Shown in pieces: positions 8,559 to 17,549 of a stretch of DNA of 64,000 nucleotides (position 1 is its first letter; each line of letters starts with the position of its first letter). Source of the DNA: Dorea longicatena (GTDB taxonomy: Bacteria > Bacillota > Clostridia > Lachnospirales > Lachnospiraceae); contig NZ_CP100126.1 of the NCBI RefSeq assembly GCF_024168045.1, positions 1,009,501 to 1,073,500 on the forward strand, written 5' to 3'. The notes below the pieces were generated by a model. It had not been told where the DNA came from. It searched no databases and was given only the letters and a program-made list of their open reading frames with translations. Made by a program: the position numbers and the translations under genes.

Positions 8559-9073
8559 TGCCGGAACTGATTCTGCCGTGTGGACACAAAGAATATGTCT
8601 GCACGACGATTTCAGTGGAAATGTATCGCAGATATACGGAAATCATGGAACGGAATGACAGTGATTCGATCAGGGATGCTTTTGAAGCGAATACGAAGAT
8701 CTTAATGGTAGTATTCGGAGCAAGGCAGCGGGAGGTGGAAGAAGCAGATCCGGAAGATGTATTGTCAGCTGTGAAAGAAATCCATTTCATGATGCAGGAT
8801 GTGATCACGAAGAAATTTCTGGATCTTAATCCAGAACATCCTGAAAAGATACAGAAAGAAAAATCTGCTTTCGACGAATATGACGAAGAAAATGGATACA
8901 ACGATGAAGATCCGGGCGAAAACCTGTGGAAGATATGCAGGGAAAATGTGGATCGGATAGTGAAGATCTGTATCAATCTTATGAAAAACTCATATCAGCA
9001 GTGCATGGAAGCGGACATCATGAGCCTTTTGGATCATGCGGCATTCGAGATTAGGACGGTCGATGAGAAGTAA
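8555..9073 (+). CDS. Tail assembly chaperone, T-like frame
   Basis: A 172-aa frame (from GTG 8555, or 171 aa from ATG 8558) overlapping the G-like stop. It could be translated alone by coupling or as the -1 frameshift extension of the G-like gene. The C-terminal part, ENVDRIVKICINLMKNSYQQ then MEADIMSLLDHAAFE, resembles the T region that contacts the tape measure protein. Its own N-terminus (ILPCGHKEYVCTTISVEMYRRY) looks like another chaperone-type domain, so independent translation is a real option. Confidence 0.7.
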   Translation: MMPELILPCGHKEYVCTTISVEMYRRYTEIMERNDSDSIRDAFEANTKILMVVFGARQREVEEADPEDVLSAVKEIHFMMQDVITKKFLDLNPEHPEKIQKEKSAFDEYDEENGYNDEDPGENLWKICRENVDRIVKICINLMKNSYQQCMEADIMSLLDHAAFEIRTVDEK

Positions 9074-9090
9074 AGAAAGGAACGCGAAAC

Positions 9091-12000
9091 ATGGCTAAAA
9101 CCTTAATTGAGATTAGGGCAGAAACGTCGCAGTATCAGCAGGCGATGCGTCAGGCAGCAGCAGAAATGAAAAACCTGACGGCACAGCATTCGCTGGCTGC
9201 GGCACAAGCAAAGTTAAGCGGATCCGCGCAGGACGCCCTGCGTGCAAGAGTGACCGAACTGACATCGAAGATAGATGTTCAAAAGGGGATCGTGCAGCAG
9301 AATGGACAGCAGTATGACAACTTAAAACAGAAGTTGGAACTGCAAAAAACAGCGCACGATCAGCTGAAGACAAAGGTTGAAGCAGCAAAAAAAGCATATG
9401 AAGATAGTGCGAAAGCGACAGGCGAAGACAGCGAAGAAACACAGAAGCTGAAGGCGGAATATGAAAAACTGTCTTCACAGCTGTCCACCAGTGAAAGCCA
9501 GATCACAAAAACAGAAACAGCGATCACGAAGCAGGAAGCGGCAGTGAATCAGTCGAAAGCTGCGCTGACTGAAATGGAAGCGGAACTGAAAAATGTGAAC
9601 GCAGAACTTGCGCGCGCGCCGTTTGACGGATATGCAGCAAAAGCAGAAAAGGTTGGCGGCACATTAACGAGTGTAGGGCAGAAACTTCTTCCGTTATCGA
9701 CCAGTATCGCAGGACTTGGAGTTGCGGCTGTTAAGACGACAGCAGATTTTGACAGTGAAATGTCGAAAGTATCAGCGATTTCCGGAGCAACAGGAACGGA
9801 TCTTGATAAACTGCGAGGAAAAGCCCGTGAAATGGGCGCGAAAACAAAGTTCAGCGCATCAGAAGCTGCACAGGGTATGCAGTATATGGCGATGGCTGGA
9901 TGGAAGACGCAGGACATGATGGACGGCTTGGAGGGCATCATGAATCTTGCGGCAGCATCAGGTGAAGATCTTGCATCGACATCTGACATCGTAACAGATG
10001 CCCTGACCGCCTTCGGACTTTCGGCAAAAGATTCCAGTCATTTTTCTGATATTTTGGCGGCAGCATCATCGAATGCAAATACCAATGTGTCGATGATGGG
10101 GGAAACGTTTAAATACGCAGCCCCGGTTCTTGGATCGTTAGGATACACAGCAGAAGATGCTGCACTTGCGATCGGTTTGATGGCGAATGCAGGTATCAAG
10201 TCAAGTCAGGCGGGAACGTCTTTGCGAGGAGCCATCACAAACCTTGCAAAACCAACAGATACTGTTGCGGCTGCGATGGATAAGTATGGAATATCATTGA
10301 CAGATAGTTCCGGTAAGATGCTTTCGTTGCGTGAATTGATGGAACAGTTGCGTCAGAAACTGGGCGGACTGTCAGAAGCGGAACAGGCACAGGCAGCAGC
10401 GGCATTGTTCGGAAAGGATGCAATGTCCGGAATGCTGGCGATTATAAACGGATCAGATAAAGATTTTGAAAAGCTGGCAGGAGCGATCGACAACTGTGAC
10501 GGATCATCTGAAAAGATGGCAAACACAATGAACGACAATCTTCAGGGACAGATCACGATCCTGATGTCGCAGCTTCAGGAACTTGCTATCAGCTTCGGGG
10601 AAATTCTGATGCCAAAAATCCGTGATATTGTGACACATATTCAGAACTTTGTGGACAAGCTGAATGCAATGGACGAAGGACAAAAAGAAACAATTCTTCG
10701 CATCGGAATGTTTGTGGCAGCACTTGCACCGATGCTGATAGGATTGGGAAAAGTGATCATATTCAGCGCAAATGTATCACGCGCACTTGGAACGCTGTCA
10801 GCCGGGCTTGTAAAAGCAGGCGGATTTTCAGGGGTATTCACGAAAGCACTGGGATTGATTACATCACCAGCGGCGATTGTAGTGGGAGCGATTGCAGCAA
10901 TTACGGCGGTTATTATTCACTTATGGAATACGAATGAAGATTTCAGAAATACGATCACGGCGATCTGGCAGAAGATCAAAGATGCCTTCACGACATTTGC
11001 GGCAGGAATCAGTGAAAGACTGTCAGCGTTGGGAATTACATTCAGTGATGTGACGTCAGCAATAAAAACAATCTGGGACGGATTCTGTAATTTACTTGCA
11101 CCAGTGTTGGAAGCTGCTTTCAATACGATTGCAATCGCATTACAAACAGCTTTCAATGTCATTCTTGGAATATGGGATGTATTTTCTGCTGTATTCAGTG
11201 GCGACTGGTCTGGTGCGTGGGAAGCTGTAAAAGGAATTTTTTCAAGCGTCTGGGATGGTCTGAAAGAATATTTTTCAACAATAATCGGAGCAGTCAAAGG
11301 CGTAGCGGATGTTTTTCTTGGATGGTTTGGAACTAACTGGGAAACTGTCTGGAATGGAGTGAAAACCTTTTTTGAAGGAATCTGGAACGGAATATCTTCG
11401 TTTTTTGAAGGAATCTGGAATGGGATTTCAACATTCTGCACAACGGTGTGGAATGGAATTGTTACAAACGTGACGGCGTTCTGCACGACCGTACACGATA
11501 CAATCAGCACAATCTTTAATGCTGTAAAAGATGTCGTGTCTAATGTGTGGGAAACAATAAAGAATGTGGTTCAGGTTGCGATCATGTTCATAGTGGAAGT
11601 TATCAAAGCCGCATTTGAATTGATAACCGTACCGTTCCGGTTTATCTGGGAAAATTGTCGAGATACGATCATAAGCGTATGGGAAACAATCAAAAGTGCG
11701 GTACAGACAGCAATCAATTTTGTGAAAGATAATATCATCACGCCAGTGATGAATGCGATCAGCACAACGATCACGACGGTATGGAATGCGATTCAGACGA
11801 CATTCACAACGGTGATAAATGCAATAAAGTCTGCGGTACAGACGGCATGGAATTTCATGAAGGATAATGTGATCACACCAGTGATGAATGCGATCAGCAC
11901 AACGATCACGACGGTATGGAATACCATCAAAACAACATTCACGACAGTGATAAATGCAATAAAGTCCGCAGTACAGACGGCATGGAATTTCATGAAAGAC

Positions 12001-12777
12001 AGCGTGATCACGCCTGTAATGAATGGAATAAAAACAGTCATCACAACAGTGTGGAATGCGATCAAAACGGCAGTGCAGACTGCCGTAAATGCGATCAAAA
12101 CGACGGTGCAGACTGTATTCAATGCAGTAAAGACAACAGTGACAACAATCTGGAACGCGATCAAAACAGGAACATCGACGGCATGGAATGCAGTGAAGAC
12201 TGCGGTGACAACACCGATCAATGCCGCAAAGTCAGCAGTGACATCTGCGATTAACGGGATTAAGTCAACGATAAGTTCTGTATGGAATAGCGTGAAATCA
12301 GCAACGTCTTCAACATGGAACGCAATCAAGACAGCGATCACAACACCGATCAATGCAGCAAAAACTGCGGTAGGAAATGCGATCAGCGCGATCCGATCAA
12401 AATTCAACTTCAGCTGGTCACTGCCGCATTTGAAACTGCCGCATCCGTCTATCAGCGGATCATTCAGTTTGAATCCGCCATCAGTTCCACATTTCAGCAT
12501 TAGCTGGTATAAGAACGGCGGTATTATGACAAAACCGACCGCATTCGGGGCAGCAGGCGACACATTGCTGGCAGGAGGAGAAGCGGGAGCAGAAGCCATC
12601 CTTCCATTGAAACAGTTCTATGACAGACTGGGCGACATGCTGGATAAAAAGCTGGATGCAATTATGACAGGAACAACGGTATATGTCTATGTAACAATGG
12701 ACGGCGAAGTCGTGGCAACGAAAGTATATTCAAAAGTGGAAGAAAAATTCACAAATGAAATAAAACGGAGGAGGTAA
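9091..12777 (+). CDS. Tape measure protein (TP901-type core)
   Basis: A 1228-aa protein that sets tail length. Residues about 20-180 form an Ala/Gln/Lys-rich coiled coil. About 205-480 is the TP901-type core with KTTADFDSEMSKVSAISGA, LRGKAREMGAKTKFSASEAA and GIKSSQAGTSLRGAITNLAK. Hydrophobic helices around 540-620 may be membrane-active. From about 640 to 1100 are Trp-containing repeats of the WNAIKT / AWNFMKD type. The C-terminus has the GGIMTKPTAFGAAGDTLLAG motif common in these proteins. Length predicts a long flexible tail. Confidence 0.95.
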   Translation: MAKTLIEIRAETSQYQQAMRQAAAEMKNLTAQHSLAAAQAKLSGSAQDALRARVTELTSKIDVQKGIVQQNGQQYDNLKQKLELQKTAHDQLKTKVEAAKKAYEDSAKATGEDSEETQKLKAEYEKLSSQLSTSESQITKTETAITKQEAAVNQSKAALTEMEAELKNVNAELARAPFDGYAAKAEKVGGTLTSVGQKLLPLSTSIAGLGVAAVKTTADFDSEMSKVSAISGATGTDLDKLRGKAREMGAKTKFSASEAAQGMQYMAMAGWKTQDMMDGLEGIMNLAAASGEDLASTSDIVTDALTAFGLSAKDSSHFSDILAAASSNANTNVSMMGETFKYAAPVLGSLGYTAEDAALAIGLMANAGIKSSQAGTSLRGAITNLAKPTDTVAAAMDKYGISLTDSSGKMLSLRELMEQLRQKLGGLSEAEQAQAAAALFGKDAMSGMLAIINGSDKDFEKLAGAIDNCDGSSEKMANTMNDNLQGQITILMSQLQELAISFGEILMPKIRDIVTHIQNFVDKLNAMDEGQKETILRIGMFVAALAPMLIGLGKVIIFSANVSRALGTLSAGLVKAGGFSGVFTKALGLITSPAAIVVGAIAAITAVIIHLWNTNEDFRNTITAIWQKIKDAFTTFAAGISERLSALGITFSDVTSAIKTIWDGFCNLLAPVLEAAFNTIAIALQTAFNVILGIWDVFSAVFSGDWSGAWEAVKGIFSSVWDGLKEYFSTIIGAVKGVADVFLGWFGTNWETVWNGVKTFFEGIWNGISSFFEGIWNGISTFCTTVWNGIVTNVTAFCTTVHDTISTIFNAVKDVVSNVWETIKNVVQVAIMFIVEVIKAAFELITVPFRFIWENCRDTIISVWETIKSAVQTAINFVKDNIITPVMNAISTTITTVWNAIQTTFTTVINAIKSAVQTAWNFMKDNVITPVMNAISTTITTVWNTIKTTFTTVINAIKSAVQTAWNFMKDSVITPVMNGIKTVITTVWNAIKTAVQTAVNAIKTTVQTVFNAVKTTVTTIWNAIKTGTSTAWNAVKTAVTTPINAAKSAVTSAINGIKSTISSVWNSVKSATSSTWNAIKTAITTPINAAKTAVGNAISAIRSKFNFSWSLPHLKLPHPSISGSFSLNPPSVPHFSISWYKNGGIMTKPTAFGAAGDTLLAGGEAGAEAILPLKQFYDRLGDMLDKKLDAIMTGTTVYVYVTMDGEVVATKVYSKVEEKFTNEIKRRR
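11746..12150 (+). repeat. 135-bp tandem repeats inside the tape measure gene
   Basis: Three units start at 11746, 11881 and 12016, each opening with GT(G/A)ATGAATG and spaced exactly 135 bp (45 codons). The first two are near-identical; the third is degenerate. Each unit encodes an ISTTITTVWN-like segment followed by INAIKSAVQTAWNFMKD. Shorter 11-residue WNAIKT-type repeats continue downstream. Unit gain or loss would change tail length in 45-residue steps. Confidence 0.85.
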
Positions 12778-12780
12778 AGC

Positions 12781-13479
12781 ATGATCATAAACGGGATTGA
12801 CGTCAGAAGATACGGGGCGACATTGCTGACGGCAGAAACAAAGCCCCCGAAGATGACGGCAAACTATGAAATGATGTCAAAAACACTTCTTCCGACAGAG
12901 TACGACACAGATATTCCGCTGGGTTCTATGACAATGACCATATACTTCAGGGGAAAGAACAGGGCGACACTGGAAAGAACAATGTCATCTTTTATGCAGA
13001 ATTTCAGGTCGTCCTGCATTATGGAAGAAATCAGAGGATTCAAAGGAAAATATAAAGGGTTTCTGACTGGCGATGATTACGAAAAAACGCTTGAAAAGGA
13101 AAAAAGAATTCTGACATTAGAATTTGATGGATTCTTTTTTGACGACGAAGCGGAAGCGTTATTTGATCAGAAACTGGAAGGAAAGCTGTATGCAGAGGGA
13201 AGCAGGGACACACCTTGCATCATTGAAGTGACAGCAAAAGCGGATCTGACAAACTATAAGATAACACTAAACGGGGAACCGTACACTATTGAAAGCCTGA
13301 TGAATGGCGAAACGATTGTGATTAACGGGAAGACCGGGAAAATAACAAAGGAAGGGGGCAACGCTTTCGGATCCGTGGATCTGTGGGCGTTCCCTAAACT
13401 GCAAACGGGAAGAAATGACCTTGCGTTTTCAACGAATGGCGCAAGGGTGATAGTTAGGTATTCCCCGATGTGGTTATAA
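12781..13479 (+). CDS. Distal tail protein (Dit-like)
   Basis: A 232-aa protein following the tape measure gene, as Dit does in siphophages. The N-terminal GIDVRRYGATLL and GSMTMTIYFRGKNRATLERT segments fit the Dit ring domain; the C-terminal half (VTAKADLTNYKITLNG to the end) is a second beta domain of the galectin-like type. Dit forms the hexameric hub at the tail tip onto which Tal and baseplate proteins assemble. The ATG follows AAACGGAGGAGGTAAAGC. Confidence 0.85.
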   Translation: MIINGIDVRRYGATLLTAETKPPKMTANYEMMSKTLLPTEYDTDIPLGSMTMTIYFRGKNRATLERTMSSFMQNFRSSCIMEEIRGFKGKYKGFLTGDDYEKTLEKEKRILTLEFDGFFFDDEAEALFDQKLEGKLYAEGSRDTPCIIEVTAKADLTNYKITLNGEPYTIESLMNGETIVINGKTGKITKEGGNAFGSVDLWAFPKLQTGRNDLAFSTNGARVIVRYSPMWL

Positions 13480-13492
13480 AGGGGGATGATAT

Positions 13493-15199
13493 ATGCTTCA
13501 AATATATGATGATCAGCACCGGAGAATTGCAGGAATAGATGATCCGGATGATCTGAAAATTGAAAAAACATTATCATCCGGAGATAAGCAGATTTCATTC
13601 AGTTATCCGAAAACAGGATCAGAAATTGAAAATCTGCGGGCTGAATATTATATCAGGACAAAAGATGATGAATATGTTCTGAAGGAAATAAGCACAGGAG
13701 AAAATAAAAACAGTTATGTAGCGCAGCTGAATATAGAAGAATTGGAATCACAGGAATTTCTGTATGGATTTGAGAGCGTAACACAGACGGCGCGTGCCTG
13801 CTTGGAATTCGCTTTTGATGGAACGGGTTGGACAGTTGGAAATTGCACAGTAACAAAGCGAAGAACAGTCAGCATTGATGAAACGTGCAATGCTTGGGAT
13901 GTACTTCAGGAGGTTATGGACACATACAGATGCGAATGCAAGATCGACAGTATCCAGAAGAAAATAGACCTATATGAAGCGATCGGAATGGATCGCGGAG
14001 CGTATTTCATAGAAGGATTAAACCTGCGGAAGTTGACACTGAAATCAGATACATATGATTTCTACACAAGAATTTATCCAGTGGGAAAAGATGGGATCAC
14101 ACCGGAAATTATGCTGGGGGTTCCGTATATTGACAATCATCAGTATTCAGATAAAGTGATTCCGCGCTATTGGAAAGATGAACGATACACTATCACTGAA
14201 AATCTGATCGAAGACGCGACTGCGAAGCTGGACACAGCATCGAAGCCGTATACAGCATATACTGCTGACGTTGCGGATCTGGCATCGCAGAAAAAGGAAT
14301 ACAGCATTTTGGAATATGACATCGGTGATACAGTGCATCTAATTTCAAAAACGGAAGCTACAAAAGAAAAACAGCGGATCGTGAAGATGACGGAATATCC
14401 GCAGCATCCGGATAAAAACACCTGTGAACTTTCTAATGTGACAAAGAGTTTTGCGCAGCTTCAGGAAGAAACAGAAGAAAAAATGAAGTCCGATGCAGTG
14501 GATCAGGCACAGGCAAGGACAAAGAAAACGCTGAATGAAGGATACTGGACAATCGAACAGGCACAGGCTGCAATTAAATCTTCAGAAAGCGGGATCATGA
14601 CATCGGTTCAACAGGTCAGAACAGAACAAAGGGATCTGACCTATGCAGCAGAACAGGAAGCGAAAGACTATGCTTCGCAGCTGAATGAAAAGACCATTGA
14701 AAGAATGACAAATGAATATTCAACAGCACTGAATCAGACTGCAAATTCATTTGATATGTCTATTAAGTCGGTCGAAGAAACTGTGACATCGCAGGGCGAC
14801 GAACTGGAAGAATTCAGAAGAGAGAATGAAACGTATTTCCATTACACGGATGATGGAATGGAGATCGGAAAAAAGCAAGATGGCGGGGTACTGCCGTTTT
14901 CAACATTGCTATCAGACAAAAGACTGGAATTCAGACAGGAAGGCGTTCCGGTGGCATATGTGCAGTACAATAAGCTGCACATTGAAAACGTCGAAGCGGT
15001 GCGAAGATGGTCAGTTGGAGCAGCAGACGACGGCGGATACTTTGATTTCATATCTACACAGTACGGAATGGGTGTGAAATGGAGAGAAGCGGAGCAGGTG
15101 GAAGAAACGGCAACACAGAGCGTCAAAAGGAAAAAACAGAAACAGGAATACAAACAGCTGATCGACGATGATGGAATATTCGAGGTAGTAAAAGTATGA
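13493..15199 (+). CDS. Tail-associated protein (Tal / prophage tail endopeptidase type)
   Basis: A 568-aa protein. Residues 1 to about 330 form the conserved Tal hub domain (DDPDDLKIEKTLSSGDKQIS, YRCECKIDSIQKKIDLYEA, EYDIGDTVHLISKTEATKEK). The middle, about 320-450, is helical and coiled-coil. The C-terminus ends in a small beta region and a charged segment. It plugs the tail tube and may degrade host wall, although I see no catalytic motif. It overlaps the next gene by ATGA, so the two are coupled. Confidence 0.82.
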   Translation: MLQIYDDQHRRIAGIDDPDDLKIEKTLSSGDKQISFSYPKTGSEIENLRAEYYIRTKDDEYVLKEISTGENKNSYVAQLNIEELESQEFLYGFESVTQTARACLEFAFDGTGWTVGNCTVTKRRTVSIDETCNAWDVLQEVMDTYRCECKIDSIQKKIDLYEAIGMDRGAYFIEGLNLRKLTLKSDTYDFYTRIYPVGKDGITPEIMLGVPYIDNHQYSDKVIPRYWKDERYTITENLIEDATAKLDTASKPYTAYTADVADLASQKKEYSILEYDIGDTVHLISKTEATKEKQRIVKMTEYPQHPDKNTCELSNVTKSFAQLQEETEEKMKSDAVDQAQARTKKTLNEGYWTIEQAQAAIKSSESGIMTSVQQVRTEQRDLTYAAEQEAKDYASQLNEKTIERMTNEYSTALNQTANSFDMSIKSVEETVTSQGDELEEFRRENETYFHYTDDGMEIGKKQDGGVLPFSTLLSDKRLEFRQEGVPVAYVQYNKLHIENVEAVRRWSVGAADDGGYFDFISTQYGMGVKWREAEQVEETATQSVKRKKQKQEYKQLIDDDGIFEVVKV

Positions 15200-16710
15200 G
15201 TACGACAAGAAGAGAAGTACCAGTCACAAGTATATATGCAAAGGCTGTCTTCACCGGGAATGTCAGCGGAGATGTAACAACAATCACATCAGTAACATTC
15301 ACGCAAAACGAAGATGACTGGCTACTGGGTGTAAAAAAAGAAGATATGCCATCAGTCATGATCATTGATGGAAAACAATACAGATGGACAGTGAATTCCT
15401 ACTTTACATTAAATACCATCGTAGCACAAGGAACATGGGTAAAAAAAGCAACACTGAACATTGGAACAAAGCTGACAATCAGAAAACCATTCTTCAAAAT
15501 TGTATACGGTCAGAATCCGACACAAGAAGGAACAGAAATGACCTTTTCATTTTACGATCTGGGATCATTTACACCATACGGATTTAATCCGGGGGCTTCG
15601 GAATTTGAAATTGATGGAAAGACGGCAGTTCCTATCAATATAGAAAATGCAAATGAAGATTCACTGTTTTCTGTGAAACTATCATCTGATGCAACGTACA
15701 GATTCAAGTGGGCGATTGGATCAAAGTCGTATACGCTGGACAAAAAAACGTCAGGGGCGACAAAGATCAATACAAGCTACACCATACCGAAAAGCTGGAA
15801 TGAAGAGATAAAAAACAGTACAGCGGGATCCTGCACACTTTCAGTTCAAGTGCTGTTTGGATCACAGGTATATCAATCAATGGATACTGCGGTGAGGGCG
15901 ACAGTCCCGGATGATTGTGTCCCGGTGATCAATTCCATATCCATCGCAGATACAAAAGGGCGTGTCCCTACGGCGTGGGGGATGTTCGTGGAACATAACA
16001 GCAATATAGCCATTACCGCAGCGAATATCACAAAGTCATACGGTGCGGATATTGTATCAGTCAATATGGAACTGAATGACAGGACATATTATGGAACACC
16101 TTCTGCGTTGCCACAGTCATATACGTTGGAAGACTACGGGATCATGGACGTGACGGTGAAGATCCGTGATACAAGAGGACGGACGGCGGAAAAAACTGCA
16201 AAAGTGACAGTCGTGGAATATAACCCGCCGACGATTCAGGTGGATTCTATGAGGTGTGGACAGGATGGAACACTGGAAAATGAAGGCGTATATTTTTTAG
16301 CGACGACAGACAGCACATATTCAACATGCAACGGAAAGAATAAAGCAACACTTCAGATACAGTATAAACTTTCAAGTCAGGGTGTATATACGTCAGCAGT
16401 AAAAGAACTTCCGATCGGGGAAGCAACAACTGTTTGCGGCGGGGATCTGAATACAGAATTTTCATATGATGTTCGTTATGTGCTGAAAGATACATTCAAT
16501 ACAGTGACCGTCATTGACTTCGTATCAACAGCGGTATATGCAATGCATTTTTTGCATGGTGGGCGCGGCGTGGCTTTTGGATCGAAGGCAACCGTGGAAA
16601 ACGCAGTGGATTTTACGTTTGATGCGATATTCAGGCATAGGGTGAAATTCATAAAATCAGATGGATCCGAAGTGACAATGCAGCAGATCCTGAAAAAACT
16701 CGGATTATAG
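15196..16710 (+). CDS. DUF859-like phage minor structural protein
   Basis: A 504-aa, almost wholly beta-sandwich protein with several Ig-like segments (TPYGFNPGASEFEIDGKTAV, YTLEDYGIMDVTVKIRDTRG) and the typical C-terminal RGVAFGSKATVENAVDF segment seen in siphophage DUF859 proteins. It is probably a receptor-side tail or baseplate fibre component. The start ATG overlaps the Tal stop. The role is inferred from family and order. Confidence 0.75.
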   Translation: MSTTRREVPVTSIYAKAVFTGNVSGDVTTITSVTFTQNEDDWLLGVKKEDMPSVMIIDGKQYRWTVNSYFTLNTIVAQGTWVKKATLNIGTKLTIRKPFFKIVYGQNPTQEGTEMTFSFYDLGSFTPYGFNPGASEFEIDGKTAVPINIENANEDSLFSVKLSSDATYRFKWAIGSKSYTLDKKTSGATKINTSYTIPKSWNEEIKNSTAGSCTLSVQVLFGSQVYQSMDTAVRATVPDDCVPVINSISIADTKGRVPTAWGMFVEHNSNIAITAANITKSYGADIVSVNMELNDRTYYGTPSALPQSYTLEDYGIMDVTVKIRDTRGRTAEKTAKVTVVEYNPPTIQVDSMRCGQDGTLENEGVYFLATTDSTYSTCNGKNKATLQIQYKLSSQGVYTSAVKELPIGEATTVCGGDLNTEFSYDVRYVLKDTFNTVTVIDFVSTAVYAMHFLHGGRGVAFGSKATVENAVDFTFDAIFRHRVKFIKSDGSEVTMQQILKKLGL

Positions 16711-16725
16711 AAAGGAGGGAAGACA

Positions 16726-17532
16726 GTGACACTTGAAAAAGTAATTCAGCGAATTGAAATTGAAATGTCGGGCGGGACAAAACAGTATATGGTGTCTGCA
16801 AAACAGGGAGATCGGGCAACAAGATATGTCGAAACCGTACTACTGGATCATGGGGAACCATACACGATCCCGGCGGGATCCAGCGTCACAGCTTTCATCA
16901 GAAAACCAGATAGACACAGGGTATATACACCGTGTGAATTCACGGACAATGTTGTGATGGTGGAATTGGACAGTCAGGCACTGGCAGCAGCGGGAACGGC
17001 ATTGTGTGAAGTAGAAGTGAAATCTTCAGATCTGATGCAGGTGGTAACATCGGTCACTTTTGAAATAGAGATTGAAGCAAAGGTAAAAGATGAAGATGCG
17101 ATCGTTTCGGGCGATGAACTTTCTATCTTCGATAAGACAATGAAACAGTATGCTGATCAGGAAACGAAACGTGTGAACGCAGAAGAAGCCAGAGCGAAGG
17201 CAGAAGCAGGTCGCGTGGACGCAGAAGAAGACAGAGTGCAGGCAGAAACAGGTCGCGTAAAGGCAGAGGAAGCCAGAGTGCAGGCAGAAACAGGTCGTGT
17301 GAACGCGGAAAAAGGCAGAGTGTCAGCGGAAAGCGATCGCGTCACAGCAGAACAGGAAAGACAGAAGCAGGCGCAAGAAGTTCTGGACAAGGCGAATGAA
17401 GCTGTAAAAATAGCGGGGCAGATCAATGAAGCGTCATATATGCTGGATAAAGATGCAAATATTAAATATGCATACGCAATTTATACAGAACGGGGAATCC
17501 CACATCTGGTATTAACACTGATCAATGAGTAA
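16726..17532 (+). CDS. BppU-type baseplate upper protein
   Basis: A 268-aa protein starting at GTG 16726 after AAAGGAGGGAAGACA. Residues 1 to about 125 match the N-terminal domain of BppU-type proteins (VETVLLDHGEPYTIPAGSSV, VTAFIRKPD), which dock on Dit. Residues about 149-218 are ten 7-residue repeats of the pattern RVxAExx, a clear coiled coil that would trimerise into a stalk. The short C-terminus may grip the receptor-binding protein. It directly precedes the DGR target, so it likely holds that protein on the baseplate. Confidence 0.82.
   Translation: MTLEKVIQRIEIEMSGGTKQYMVSAKQGDRATRYVETVLLDHGEPYTIPAGSSVTAFIRKPDRHRVYTPCEFTDNVVMVELDSQALAAAGTALCEVEVKSSDLMQVVTSVTFEIEIEAKVKDEDAIVSGDELSIFDKTMKQYADQETKRVNAEEARAKAEAGRVDAEEDRVQAETGRVKAEEARVQAETGRVNAEKGRVSAESDRVTAEQERQKQAQEVLDKANEAVKIAGQINEASYMLDKDANIKYAYAIYTERGIPHLVLTLINE
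17170..17379 (+). repeat. Ten 21-bp heptad repeats in the BppU-type gene
   Basis: The DNA repeats with a 21-bp period (CGTGTGAACGCAGAAG-like units), encoding ten consecutive heptads RVNAEEA, RAKAEAG, RVDAEED, RVQAETG, RVKAEEA, RVQAETG, RVNAEKG, RVSAESD, RVTAEQE and RQKQAQE. Arg, Ala and Glu recur at fixed heptad positions. The array is in frame, so copy changes would lengthen or shorten the stalk without breaking the gene. Confidence 0.85.
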
Positions 17533-17549
17533 ACAGGAGGAAAAGAAGA

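Noticed and set aside
11571..12599. Long leftward frames opposite the tape measure repeats, and repeat arrays that might suggest CRISPR
   Set aside because: The frames reflect the biased codon pattern of the repeats. The repeats are contiguous, in frame and have no unique spacers, so this is not a CRISPR array.
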